From the NCBI GenBank assembly GCA_963721115.1, contig CAVRIA010000014.1, positions 62,001 to 126,000 on the forward strand: a stretch of DNA of 64,000 bases. Reading direction: 5' to 3'. The notes beneath the pieces are model-generated. The model worked only from the letters and a program-made list of their open reading frames with translations. It was not told where the DNA came from and ran no database searches. A program made the translations under genes and the position numbers. This document shows positions 44,507-52,545 of the stretch, one piece after another; position 1 is the stretch's first letter, and each line of letters begins with the position of its first letter. Source of the DNA: CAVRIA01 sp963721115 (lineage in GTDB: Bacteria > Desulfobacterota > Binatia > HRBIN30 > CADEER01).

Positions 44507-47290
44507 TCACTGCTCACAGCCGTCCAGGGCGGCGTTGACGGCACCGATCAGCTCGTTCACGGTCACGTCGCCGCTGCCGTCCCTGTCCAGGGCCTCGCAG
44601 CGCGAGACATGGGCGTTGCCGAGCCCGATGTTGACGCCGAGCAACAGCTCGTCGATGCGCACCTGACCGTCGCCGTTGCAGTCGCCGGGGCAGGAGGGCG
44701 CCGGCGGCGTGGAGGATGCGGTCGGTGTCTCCGTGCGCGTTCCACTGGGGGTCGCCGCCGGCGTCGGCGTGGAAAGCGCCGTCGCGGTCGGGGTGGCGGT
44801 TGGCGTTCGCGTCGGCGTCGGCGTCGCCGGGGGCGTGGCGGTGGCGGTCGATGTGCGGCTCGGCGTCGCCGAGGTGGTCGGCGTCGGTGTGGCGCTGGCC
44901 GATGGGCTTGGCGTCGGTGTCGCGGTCGCACTCGGGGTCGCCGCCGTGGTTCCGGTCGACGTTGGCGTGACCGTCGTTGACACGGTCGCCGTCGGCGTCG
45001 ACGTCGAGGATGCGGTCGGCGTCGCGGTCGGCGTACTGGTCGGCGTCGACGTCGCGGTGCCCGTCGGCGTTGGCGTCGGCGTCGATGTCGCGGATGCGGT
45101 CACGGTGGCGGTCGGCGTGCTGGTCGACGTCGGTGTGGCGGTGGCTGTCGGCGGAGGCGTGGTCGTCGCCGACGCGGTCGCCGTTGGCGTCGACGTCGCG
45201 GATGCGGTCGCGGTGGCGGTCGGCGTCGCGGTCGGCGTGCTGGTCGACGTCGGTGTGGCGGTGGGGGTTCGCGTCAGCGTCGGCGTCGCCGTGGCGCTGG
45301 CGGTCGCCGTCGCCGTCCGCGTTGCGGTGCTCGTCGGCGTCCGGGTCGGGGTCGCCGTCGCCGTGGCGGTGGGCGTCTCGCTGCTCGTCGCGGTGACGGT
45401 CGGCGTCGGTGTCGGTGTCGTCGTGGGCGTGCCGCTCGGCGTGTCGGTCGGAGTCGGCGTCGGTGGCGCCGGCGCCACCTCTCGCGCCCAGTACGTTCCC
45501 CAGCGATCGAAGCCGCCCATCGGCGCGGCGGCGTACTCCTGGATCGTCCAGAAGGTGAGACCGTCGGCGGGGTCGACCGTCGTGGCGCTGTAGTCTCCCC
45601 AGCGGTTCTGCGGACCGCCGAGGGTCTTGACGTACTTCGCCTCGCCGCTCTTGATCACCTGGATCGGCCGCATCGTGCCCGGCGGGTCGGTCGCCAGGCG
45701 GCCGCTGCTGACGGCCTCGGCGAAACCGCTGTCGTCGGAGCGCGAGAAGCCGAGGCAGACGTCGCCGTTGGCGTTGACGGCGATGCTGGGAAAGAAGTGG
45801 TGCGCGTCCGTGGCGCCCGGATCGAGCACTCCGGACTGGACGATGGGGCTCGGCATGTTCGCCGGATCGATCTCGTACCAGAACACCGCCGTTCGCTCCG
45901 TCGCCGGCGCGACCGGCAACGCGCCGCTGTGGACGGCCCACAGGCGGCCGTCGCGAAAGACCGTGTCGGCCATGCGCACGTCGGCCGTGTCGAGGCGGCG
46001 GCAGGCGGCAGAAGGCCCGGGGGAAACGGGCGGCCGGCAGTCTTCGCCGGTGTGGCAGGCCGAGCCGTCGTCCAGCCCTCCGGAGCAGGTCTCGCCGGCG
46101 CCGTTCTGGGCGGCGCCCCACTGGTCGTAGCGGAACGCCTGCGACACGGGGAACAGGCCGCTCGACAATCCGTCGACGTCGAGGAACGCCGACTCGTCGA
46201 CCGGCGACCATACCGGCGCCGCGGCCGTTCCACTGATCTCGGAGAGCCGCAGGAGGGGAACGTCGCCGGTCTGGGCTCCGCTGTTGTCCACCAGGTAGAG
46301 CTTCTCCTCCGCGGCATCGAAGGTGACGGCCGGCTTCATGGTGAAGGAATCGAGGGGCACCATGCCGACGGTCTGCAGGTCGAAGCCGACGTCGAAGACG
46401 CTCACCGTCAGCGGACCGCCGGCCAGTGCCGTCGCCTCGTCGATGACCCACATCTTGACTCCGACGAAGGTCGGCGACTGTCCGAGCGTGAACATGTTGT
46501 TGGTGATGACGATCCACTTGGAGCTCACCCCCAGGGCGGGGAAATCGGCCCAGGAGGCGTCGGCGGCATCGGCATCGAAGGCGAAGAAGCTCCAGCTCCC
46601 CATCGGATCGCTCGTCTGACTCACCGCAAGCCACACCGCCGACGTGGCCAACTGCCCGTCGGCGTCCGCCACCGCGATCCAGCGCCCGCTGAGCGTGTCG
46701 TAGACGATCTTCGGATCGAAGGGGTCGCCGCTGAGACCGGTGCCGTTCGTCCAGAAGTCTCCGAACACCATGCGGCTCAGCTCGGTGCCGCTCTTGTCCT
46801 GCACGCGCACCTCCGGGTTCAGCATCGTCACCAGATGCGACGGGCCGACCGCCCCCATCGTATCGGGAGGGATCCCGTGGTTGTTGTCGTCGAGAGCCAG
46901 GAAGGACGCCGTGATGTCGAAGGGAGCACCGCCGCCCGGCGCCAGTGGCGGCCCCGCCAAGCGAGCGGCCGTCCTTCGTGTCCCGAGGGGTGCCGGCGGC
47001 GAGAACGCGCGCGGCGCCGGCATGCGCAGGAACGGAATGGCGGCGGGCGGCCGCAGCACTCGCGCGCTCGGCGCCGCCGGTCGCCGCCACGCGGCGAGCC
47101 CGGACCGCGCCACGCTCAGCCGGCGCCCGGCGACATGCGGGGCCGCCGCCCGCGCCACAGGGGGTCGCGCGGCGGCGAAGAGCAGCAGCACCGCGATGGC
47201 CGCGCCGGCGGGCAGTGTCCGGTTGCGACGGCGGGATGCCGTTCCGCCCGGCGGGTGTGGCCCAGCGGTCATCCGAGACGAGCGGCGCAT
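44507..47290 (-). CDS. Secreted protein with Thr-Pro linker and C-terminal dockerin-like repeats
   Basis: The protein has 927 residues. A long basic N-region precedes the signal segment AAIAVLLLFAAARPPVARA. Residues ~150-600 form a repeat-poor extracellular domain with DDNNHGIPPDTMGAVGPSHL, MLNPEVRVQDKSG, FDPKIVYDTLSGRWIAVADA, WADFPALGVSSKW, HHFFPSIAVNANGDVCLGFS and NRWGDYSATTVDPADG, a pattern typical of beta-propeller secreted proteins. A roughly 250-residue linker of Thr-Pro/Thr-Ala repeats occupies 44715-45475. The C-terminus CPGDCNGDGQVRIDELLLG and LDRDGSGDVTVNELIGAVN forms a dockerin-like pair. ATG 47290 is the start nearest to the signal sequence. It probably attaches to a cohesin-like partner or to the cell surface; catalysis is not evident. 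Confidence 0.85.
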   Translation of the reverse strand: MRRSSRMTAGPHPPGGTASRRRNRTLPAGAAIAVLLLFAAARPPVARAAAPHVAGRRLSVARSGLAAWRRPAAPSARVLRPPAAIPFLRMPAPRAFSPPAPLGTRRTAARLAGPPLAPGGGAPFDITASFLALDDNNHGIPPDTMGAVGPSHLVTMLNPEVRVQDKSGTELSRMVFGDFWTNGTGLSGDPFDPKIVYDTLSGRWIAVADADGQLATSAVWLAVSQTSDPMGSWSFFAFDADAADASWADFPALGVSSKWIVITNNMFTLGQSPTFVGVKMWVIDEATALAGGPLTVSVFDVGFDLQTVGMVPLDSFTMKPAVTFDAAEEKLYLVDNSGAQTGDVPLLRLSEISGTAAAPVWSPVDESAFLDVDGLSSGLFPVSQAFRYDQWGAAQNGAGETCSGGLDDGSACHTGEDCRPPVSPGPSAACRRLDTADVRMADTVFRDGRLWAVHSGALPVAPATERTAVFWYEIDPANMPSPIVQSGVLDPGATDAHHFFPSIAVNANGDVCLGFSRSDDSGFAEAVSSGRLATDPPGTMRPIQVIKSGEAKYVKTLGGPQNRWGDYSATTVDPADGLTFWTIQEYAAAPMGGFDRWGTYWAREVAPAPPTPTPTDTPSGTPTTTPTPTPTVTATSSETPTATATATPTRTPTSTATRTATATASATATPTLTRTPTATPTSTSTPTATPTATATASATSTPTATASATTTPPPTATATPTSTSTPTATVTASATSTPTPTPTGTATSTPTSTPTATPTASSTSTPTATVSTTVTPTSTGTTAATPSATATPTPSPSASATPTPTTSATPSRTSTATATPPATPTPTRTPTATPTATALSTPTPAATPSGTRTETPTASSTPPAPSCPGDCNGDGQVRIDELLLGVNIGLGNAHVSRCEALDRDGSGDVTVNELIGAVNAALDGCEQ

Positions 47291-47409
47291 CGCGATAGCC
47301 CCGGCGGCGGAGCGGATGCGACTCTCGACCAAACCGCGCTTCCTGTCAACGTGCTGCCCCTTGGCCCCGCCCTTCCGTCTGCGCTAGGAGGGGAACGGAG
47401 AGGACAAGG

Positions 47410-47643
47410 AAGGCCCCGCGGGCTCTGCTCGCGGCGCCGAGCCCATCGGAGCGCGCAGCGCGCACGGGGGCGAATTGCCAAAGGGAGGAGGCCCCGCGGG
47501 CTCTGCTCGCGGCGCCGAGCCCATCGGAGCGCGCAGCGCGCACGGGGGCGAATTGCCAAAAGGAGGAGGCCCCGCGGGCTCTGCTCGCGGCGCCGAGCCC
47601 ATCGGAGCGCGCAGCGCGCACGGGGGCGAATTGCCAAAAGGAC
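47410..47643 (+). repeat. 78-base leader repeat, three tandem copies
   Basis: Units at 47410-47487, 47488-47565 and 47566-47643 are nearly identical, each from a ggccccgcgggctctgctcg-type start to a gggggcgaattgccaaa end. The last unit ends nine bases before the GTG start at 47652, and its aaaagga gives the ribosome-binding sequence. The period of 78 keeps one frame open through all units into the downstream gene, so a longer N-terminus from TTG 47475 is formally possible. The gap 47291-47651 contains nothing else. Confidence 0.85.
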
Positions 47644-47651
47644 AAGCGGCC

Positions 47652-48485
47652 GTGACCGACGCGCCAAGAATCGTCGACGCCTGGATGCAGCACCCGACGC
47701 CGCGTTTTCTGCAGCAGCCCTTCCTCGAATCCCTTCTGCGCTGGACGCACCGCGAGGAGGGGATCCCCGAGCTGCCGCTGGAGGCGACCATCGGCTCGAT
47801 GGACGACGGCGGCGTGCGGGTCGGCCTGCTGTCCGCCTGGTGGGGGCCGCAGGGTCCTCTCATCGGCAACGACGAGGTGGCGGCATGCGTCCGCCACCAT
47901 CCGCAGCGGCTGGTCGGCATCGCGTCGGTGAACCTCTGGCGTCCGATGGAGGCCGTGCGCGAGCTGCGCCGCTGCATACGCCAGCTCGGCTTTCGCGGCC
48001 TGCGCGTCATACCGTGGCTGTGGAACCTTCCTCCCGACGACCGCCGCTACTACCCGCTCTACGCCGAGTGCATCGAGCTGGACATCCCGTTCTGCCTGCA
48101 GGTCGGGCACACCGGTCCGCTGTGCGAATCCGAGCCCGGCCGCCCCATCCCCTACCTCGACCGCGTCGCGCTGGAGTTCCCCGAGCTGCGCATCGTCGGC
48201 GGTCACATCGGCTACCCGTGGACGACCGAGATGATCGCGGTCGCCACCAAGTATCCGAACGTCTACATCGACACCTCCGCCTACAAGGCGCGCCGCTACC
48301 CGCCGGAGCTGGTGGCGTACATGCGCGGGCACGGCCGCAGGAAGGTGCTGTTCGGCACCAACTATCCGATGATCAGCGCCCGCGACTGCCTCGCCGACCT
48401 GGCGCAGCTCGGTCTGGACGGCGAGGCCACGCAGCTCTTCCTGCACGGCAACGCCGAGCGCGTCTTCGCCCTGGAGACCCGGTGA
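47652..48485 (+). CDS. Amidohydrolase family protein (amidohydrolase 2 type)
   Basis: The protein has 277 residues. It has a TIM-barrel amidohydrolase pattern: the usual N-terminal DxHxH is replaced by IVDAWMQHPTPRF; the later blocks are intact, ELDIPFCLQVGHTG, LRIVGGHIGYPWTTEMIAVA, NVYIDTSAYKARRYP and KVLFGTNYPMISARD. Related enzymes decarboxylate or hydrolyse aromatic acids with a single metal. The altered first metal motif leaves D9 and H13 rather than DxHxH, as seen in some family branches, so the metal set is uncertain. GTG 47652 was taken because the upstream frame is repeat DNA. It is coupled to the following DsbA-like gene (GTGA at 48482-48485). Confidence 0.82.
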   Translation: MTDAPRIVDAWMQHPTPRFLQQPFLESLLRWTHREEGIPELPLEATIGSMDDGGVRVGLLSAWWGPQGPLIGNDEVAACVRHHPQRLVGIASVNLWRPMEAVRELRRCIRQLGFRGLRVIPWLWNLPPDDRRYYPLYAECIELDIPFCLQVGHTGPLCESEPGRPIPYLDRVALEFPELRIVGGHIGYPWTTEMIAVATKYPNVYIDTSAYKARRYPPELVAYMRGHGRRKVLFGTNYPMISARDCLADLAQLGLDGEATQLFLHGNAERVFALETR

Positions 48486-49078
48486 CCGATCGCGCCATCC
48501 AATTCTGGTTCGAGTTCGGCAGCACCTACTCCTACCTCGCCGCGTGGCGCGTCGAGCGCGTCGCCGCGGACGCCGGCACGGCGGTCGAATGGCGGCCCTT
48601 TCTGCTCGGACCGATCTTCCGGGCGCAGGGGTGGGACGACTCGCCGTTCAACATCTATCCGGTCAAGGGCCGCTACATGTGGCGCGACATGGAGCGGCTG
48701 TGCGACCGCCAGGGCCTGCCGCTGCGGCGGCCGAGCGTCTTCCCCCGCAACGGCCTGCTGGCGGCGCGCGTCGCCTGTCTGGGCAGCGCCGAGCCGTGGT
48801 GCCCGGATTTCGTGCGCGCCGTGTACCGCGCCAACTTCGCCGACGATCGCGAGATCTCCGACCCGGCGGTCGTCGAATCGATTCTCGACGCTCTCGGCCA
48901 GCCGGGACGCCGGCTCATCGACGCCGCCCAGACGCCCGAGGCCAAGGCGCGCCTACGCGAGCAGAGCGAGGAGGCGGTCCGGCTCGGCATCTTCGGCGCC
49001 CCCAGCTTCATCGTCGACGGCGAGCTCTTCTGGGGCAACGACCGCCTCGAGGACGCCATCGCCTGGCGATCGAGATAG
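48482..49078 (+). CDS. 2-hydroxychromene-2-carboxylate isomerase-like protein (DsbA family)
   Basis: The protein has 198 residues in the thioredoxin/GST-kappa fold. IQFWFEFGSTYSYLAAWRVE replaces the CxxC of true DsbA with the F-S-T-Y-S pattern that binds glutathione in hydroxychromene-carboxylate isomerases. LGPIFRAQGWDD, RYMWRDMERLC, NGLLAARVACLG and LGIFGAPSFIVDGELFWGND are the other family landmarks. Isomerases of this type act in aromatic-ring breakdown. Translation is coupled to the amidohydrolase upstream, suggesting both handle a ring-cleavage or aromatic-acid intermediate. Confidence 0.87.
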   Translation: MTDRAIQFWFEFGSTYSYLAAWRVERVAADAGTAVEWRPFLLGPIFRAQGWDDSPFNIYPVKGRYMWRDMERLCDRQGLPLRRPSVFPRNGLLAARVACLGSAEPWCPDFVRAVYRANFADDREISDPAVVESILDALGQPGRRLIDAAQTPEAKARLREQSEEAVRLGIFGAPSFIVDGELFWGNDRLEDAIAWRSR

Positions 49079-49087
49079 GCGCCGTTC

Positions 49088-50485
49088 CTACGAATCCCCG
49101 ACCACCATCTCCGCGCAGCGCAGGGCGGAGAGGGCCGCCGCGTCCATCTGCACCGCCGGCACGTCCGTCGTCTCGCCGACGGTGAACAGGCCGTCGACGC
49201 CGGGGAGGCGCAGCGGCGGCCGCGGCGCCGAGCACACCATGTACTCGGAGCCGTCGCGCGTCACCCAGGAGCGCGTCCACAGCAGCTTCGCGGCGACGTC
49301 GAGATAGATCTCGTCGAGCATGCGGCGGAAGGCGGCGACGATCTCTTCCACGCGGCGCGCGTCGGCGACGTCGGCGTGCGGGCTGAGGCGCATCGCCTGC
49401 AGGAGGTGTCGTCCCGGCGGCGCGTTGTGCGGCGAATGCAGCGTCGTCCACAACATGCCGCCGCCGAAGTCCGCGCCCGGGCCGGTGAGCAGGCGGGTCC
49501 AGCCCGGGAAATCGTCCGCATCGCCGGTCTGCCGCAGGCGCGGCATGGCGCGGAAGGCGAAGGCCGCGTTCACCGAGCCGCCGACGACGGTGTAGCTCCG
49601 CGCGCTCGCCACCAACTCGGGTGGAAAGTGCTCGGCGGCGACCAGGTCGAAGAGCTTCCAGATCGGCACGTTGCTCACCACGACCGGCGCCTCGAACCGT
49701 TCGAGGAAAGGCGCGGCACCGCTCGCGTACACGCCTCGCACCCGGCCTGCCTCGACGGCGATCTGCTGCACGGCGTGCCCGGATCGCAGCTCCACACCGG
49801 CGGCCTCGACGGCCGCTCGCAGCGCCCGCGGCAGGGCGCGCACGCCGCCGCCGGGGTTGGCACCGGGGCACTGCGGCACCGCCGCCGGTCCGCCGCCGCG
49901 GCCGCGCCGCAGGGCGATGCACTCGGCGATCGAGGCGTTGTCCGGATCGTACGTCCCGAACAGCATCACGTTGCGGCGGAACGCCGCCGCCACCCGCGGG
50001 TCGCGCGCGAAGCGCGCCAGGGCCTCGCGCACGTTGACGTTCTGCAGGGAGCGGACACTGACGTCGGGCAGCGCGGCCAGCTTGTCCCACAACCCCGTCA
50101 GAGAGCGAAACGTCGCGGCGTCGGCTTCGAGCGCCGCCGCCGCGGCCTCGAGCAGCGCCGGTGACTCGGCGCGTCCCGGCCAGGGGAAGGAGAAGCGCCG
50201 CCCGCCCTGCCCTTCGACGAAGAGGCGCATCAAGCGCGTCACCGGAATCTCGGAAGCCTGGAACTCCGACACTCCGGCCGCCGCCAGTGCCGCGTCGATG
50301 TGCGCGTTCGGCCACAGGTAGGCGCCGGCGTCGAGCACGAAGCCGTCGACCTCGTACGAGCGCAGGCGGCCGCCGACGTCGCCCTGCCGCTCGAGCAGCA
50401 GCACGCGGCGGCCGCGGCGGCCGAGAATCGCCGCCGCCAGCATGCCGCCGAGCCCGGCGCCGACCACGATCACGTCCCAGCGCAT
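49088..50485 (-). CDS. FAD-dependent phytoene-desaturase-like oxidoreductase
   Basis: The protein has 465 residues. The N-terminal FAD fold is DVIVVGAGLGGMLAAAILG followed by VLLLERQGDVGGRLRSYEVDG (GxGxxG, then the E..xGGR signature of amine-oxidase and carotenoid-desaturase types). GANPGGGVRALPRALRAAVE and VVVSNVPIWKLFDLV are further family blocks, and the C-terminal GLFTVGETTDVPAVQMDAAALSA closes the FAD site (G-E...D). Substrate could be a carotenoid, sterol-like or other hydrophobic molecule. ATG 50485 precedes the first strand; an upstream in-frame extension is low-complexity repeat and unlikely. Confidence 0.87.
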   Translation of the reverse strand: MRWDVIVVGAGLGGMLAAAILGRRGRRVLLLERQGDVGGRLRSYEVDGFVLDAGAYLWPNAHIDAALAAAGVSEFQASEIPVTRLMRLFVEGQGGRRFSFPWPGRAESPALLEAAAAALEADAATFRSLTGLWDKLAALPDVSVRSLQNVNVREALARFARDPRVAAAFRRNVMLFGTYDPDNASIAECIALRRGRGGGPAAVPQCPGANPGGGVRALPRALRAAVEAAGVELRSGHAVQQIAVEAGRVRGVYASGAAPFLERFEAPVVVSNVPIWKLFDLVAAEHFPPELVASARSYTVVGGSVNAAFAFRAMPRLRQTGDADDFPGWTRLLTGPGADFGGGMLWTTLHSPHNAPPGRHLLQAMRLSPHADVADARRVEEIVAAFRRMLDEIYLDVAAKLLWTRSWVTRDGSEYMVCSAPRPPLRLPGVDGLFTVGETTDVPAVQMDAAALSALRCAEMVVGDS

Positions 50486-50492
50486 GAGACGA

Positions 50493-50613
50493 GTTGTTGG
50501 TTGTTGGGTTGTTGGTTGTTGGGTTGTCGGGTGTCGATCATTCTCTTGCTCTCGATCATTCTCTTGCTCTCGATCATTCTTTTGCCAACGACCAACAACT
50601 AGCAACCAACAAC
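50493..50613. repeat. Tandem and inverted repeats in a divergent intergenic region
   Basis: Units of gttgttggttgttggg lie at 50493-50525. Then three copies of an 18-base unit tcgatcattctcttgctc lie at 50534-50587 (the third with one change), followed by ccaacaactagcaaccaaca at 50590 onward, complementary to the first block. The whole can fold as a long hairpin with the 18-base tandem copies in the loop. It lies between the starts of the FAD enzyme (50485) and the thiolase (50684). Confidence 0.65.
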
Positions 50614-50683
50614 TTGCACCGAGTGGTTGGAACGCATCCGGGGGTCGGCTATGACTCCCCCGTCACCGGGTCGGATTTCGATC

Positions 50684-51907
50684 ATGTCTCGCATGGGTCA
50701 GGCGCGGCGGGCCTGCGTCGTCGGCGTCGGGGAGTCGCGCTACGCGAAGTGGGGCGGCATCACCGACGCCAGCGAGCAGCGGCTCGCCTGCGAGGCGATC
50801 CTCGCCGCCGTGGCCGACTCCGGTCTGCGCATCGACGAGGTGGACGGCCTGGCGTCGTTCGCCGAGGACCGCAACGAGGCGGTATTCCTCGCCGCCGATC
50901 TCGGCCTGCCGGAGCTGCGCTTCGCCAACATGGTGTGGCTGCCCGGCGGCGGCGGTGCCTGCGCGGCGGTGGCGAACGCGGCGGCGGCCGTCGAGACGGG
51001 TCAGGCCGAGGTGGTCGTGGTCTACCGCAGTCTCTGCCAGGGCCAGTTTCACCGCTTCGGACAGGGCCCGGGACCGCGCCAAGAGCAAGCGGCGGGCTGG
51101 CGCCGCGCCAAGAGCTTGCTCGAGGCGCAGATGGCGTTCACCCTGCCGTTCGGCCTACTCAACGCGCCGATCGCCTATGCCATGGTGCTGCGCCGCCACA
51201 TGCACCTGTTCGGAACCACCGGCGAGCAGATGGGCCACGTCGCGGTCGCGTGTCGGGCTCACGCCGCCCGCAATCCGCGCGCGGTGATGGGCGGCCGCCC
51301 GATGACCCTGCAAGATCACCAACGCTCGCGTCTCGTCTCCGATCCGCTGCGCCTGTTCGACTGCTGTCTGGAGAGCGACGGCGCCTGCGCGGTGGTCGTC
51401 ACCAGCGCCGAGCGAGCGCGCGACCTGGCGCGCCCGCCCGTCGCGATCCTCGCGGCGGCGCAGGGAGCCGTGCAGGGCTACGGATACGGCCCCTTCGCCA
51501 ACGTCAACATGGCGGACGAGCACTACGCGAGCGGCGGTGCCACCGGCGTCGCGCGGCGTCTGTGGGCGGCCTCCGGCCTGCGCCCCTCGGACGTCGACGT
51601 CGCCCAGATCTACGACCACTTCTCGGGGCTGGTCCTCCTGTCCCTCGAGGACTTCGGCTTCTGCGCCCGCGGCGAGGGCGGTCCGTTCGCCGCCGGCGGA
51701 GCGCTCCTCTGGCCCGGCGGCGCCCTGCCGGCGAACACGCACGGCGGCAGCCTGTCGGAGGCGTACATCCACGGTCTGAACCACGTGGTCGAAGGTGTCC
51801 GGCAGATGCGCGGCGAGTCCACCTGCCAGGTGGCGGGCGCCGAGGTCTGCCTGGTGACCAGCGCGGCCGGCGTGCCGACCAGCGCCCTGCTGTTGGGAAG
51901 ACAATGA
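50684..51907 (+). CDS. Thiolase-family protein (lipid-transfer/SCP-x type)
   Basis: The protein has 407 residues. VVGVGESRYAKWGGITDASE, FANMVWLPGGGGACAAVANAAAAV (the region of the reactive Cys in thiolases, here Gly-Gly-Ala-Cys-Ala), EVVVVYRSLCQGQ and ANTHGGSLSEAYIHGLNHVVEGVRQ with the C-terminal GG block belong to the non-classical thiolases annotated as lipid-transfer proteins or acetyl-CoA acetyltransferases. They pair with DUF35 proteins and act in degradation or synthesis of acyl side chains, for example on steroids. The partner DUF35 gene overlaps it by ATGA. ATG 50684 is chosen for the family start; upstream ATG 50651 in the same frame would add a poorly conserved stretch. Confidence 0.87.
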   Translation: MSRMGQARRACVVGVGESRYAKWGGITDASEQRLACEAILAAVADSGLRIDEVDGLASFAEDRNEAVFLAADLGLPELRFANMVWLPGGGGACAAVANAAAAVETGQAEVVVVYRSLCQGQFHRFGQGPGPRQEQAAGWRRAKSLLEAQMAFTLPFGLLNAPIAYAMVLRRHMHLFGTTGEQMGHVAVACRAHAARNPRAVMGGRPMTLQDHQRSRLVSDPLRLFDCCLESDGACAVVVTSAERARDLARPPVAILAAAQGAVQGYGYGPFANVNMADEHYASGGATGVARRLWAASGLRPSDVDVAQIYDHFSGLVLLSLEDFGFCARGEGGPFAAGGALLWPGGALPANTHGGSLSEAYIHGLNHVVEGVRQMRGESTCQVAGAEVCLVTSAAGVPTSALLLGRQ

Positions 51908-52350
51908 GCGAGAGCTGCTTTCCTCCGGACATGCCGCTGCCGGCGGTGAGCCGCGAGACGCTGCCCTGGTGGCAGGCGGCGGCGGAGCACCGCCTGGTCG
52001 CGCAGTGCTGCGCGGCGTGTGGGCGCACCCGCCATCCGCCCGGTCCGCTGTGCCCGCGCTGCCGCGCCTTCGAGAGCGTCTGGCGAGAGCTCTCCGGGCG
52101 CGGCGCGGTGTACACCTACACGATCGTCCACCAGCCCTTCCTGCGCTCGCTCGCCGATCGCGTCCCGTACGTCGTGGCGGCGATCGAGCTGGAGGACGGC
52201 GGTGGCGTGCGCCTGCTGTCGAACGTCGTCGGCGTCGCGCCGCAAGACGTGCGGATCGGCCTGCCGGTCGAGGTAATCTGGGACGACGTGGCTCCGGGCA
52301 TCGCCCTGCCCCGCTTTCGGCCGGCACCGGCCGCCGCGCAGAGGCCATGA
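51904..52350 (+). CDS. DUF35 OB-fold/zinc-ribbon protein
   Basis: The protein has 148 residues. A rubredoxin-like zinc ribbon holds CAACGRTRHPPGPLCPRC (two CxxC pairs) after a helical WQAAAEHRL segment, followed by the OB fold GRGAVYTYTIVHQPF, YVVAAIELEDGGGVRLLSN, VGVAPQDVRIGLPVEVIWDD. Such proteins form complexes with thiolase-like partners and stabilise acyl-CoA binding. Overlap with the thiolase gene (ATGA at 51904-51907) and the downstream start (ATGA at 52347-52350) indicates one translational unit. Confidence 0.9.
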   Translation: MSESCFPPDMPLPAVSRETLPWWQAAAEHRLVAQCCAACGRTRHPPGPLCPRCRAFESVWRELSGRGAVYTYTIVHQPFLRSLADRVPYVVAAIELEDGGGVRLLSNVVGVAPQDVRIGLPVEVIWDDVAPGIALPRFRPAPAAAQRP

Positions 52351-52545
52351 GCCGCGGACGAATCACCGCCGCTCGTCTCGGCGGCGCAGGAGCAGGTCTT
52401 CGCCGAGGCCTATGGGCGCGGCGACCTGGAGATCGCGCCAGCGCTGTACCACCCGGAAGTCGTCTACCTGAGCCCGACGGTCCGCCTCTTCGATTACTAC
52501 GACCCGAGCGGGCGCCTCGAGGCGCTCGACGCGAGCGAGTCGTGA
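52347..52545 (+). pseudogene. SnoaL/NTF2-like remnant, frameshifted
   Basis: ATG 52347 overlaps the DUF35 stop, but that frame soon leaves coding sense. In the next frame from about 52378 the DNA reads VSAAQEQVFAEAYGRGDLEI and HPEVVYLSPTVRLFDYYDP, ending at TGA 52543-52545, which in turn overlaps the GTG of the next gene. The sequence resembles the first half of a SnoaL-like or NTF2-like protein. One extra base near the start would explain it. About 65 residues, shorter than the usual ~130, so it may also be truncated. Confidence 0.45.

Noticed and set aside
44676..45593. A long plus-strand ORF of Val-Gly repeats (VGVAVGVGV)
   Set aside because: It is the antisense reading of the Thr-Pro linker of the secreted protein; the repeat period of the sense gene leaves stop-free frames on both strands.
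47410..47643. CRISPR-like tandem array
   Set aside because: Units are contiguous with no spacers of unrelated sequence and occur singly elsewhere.
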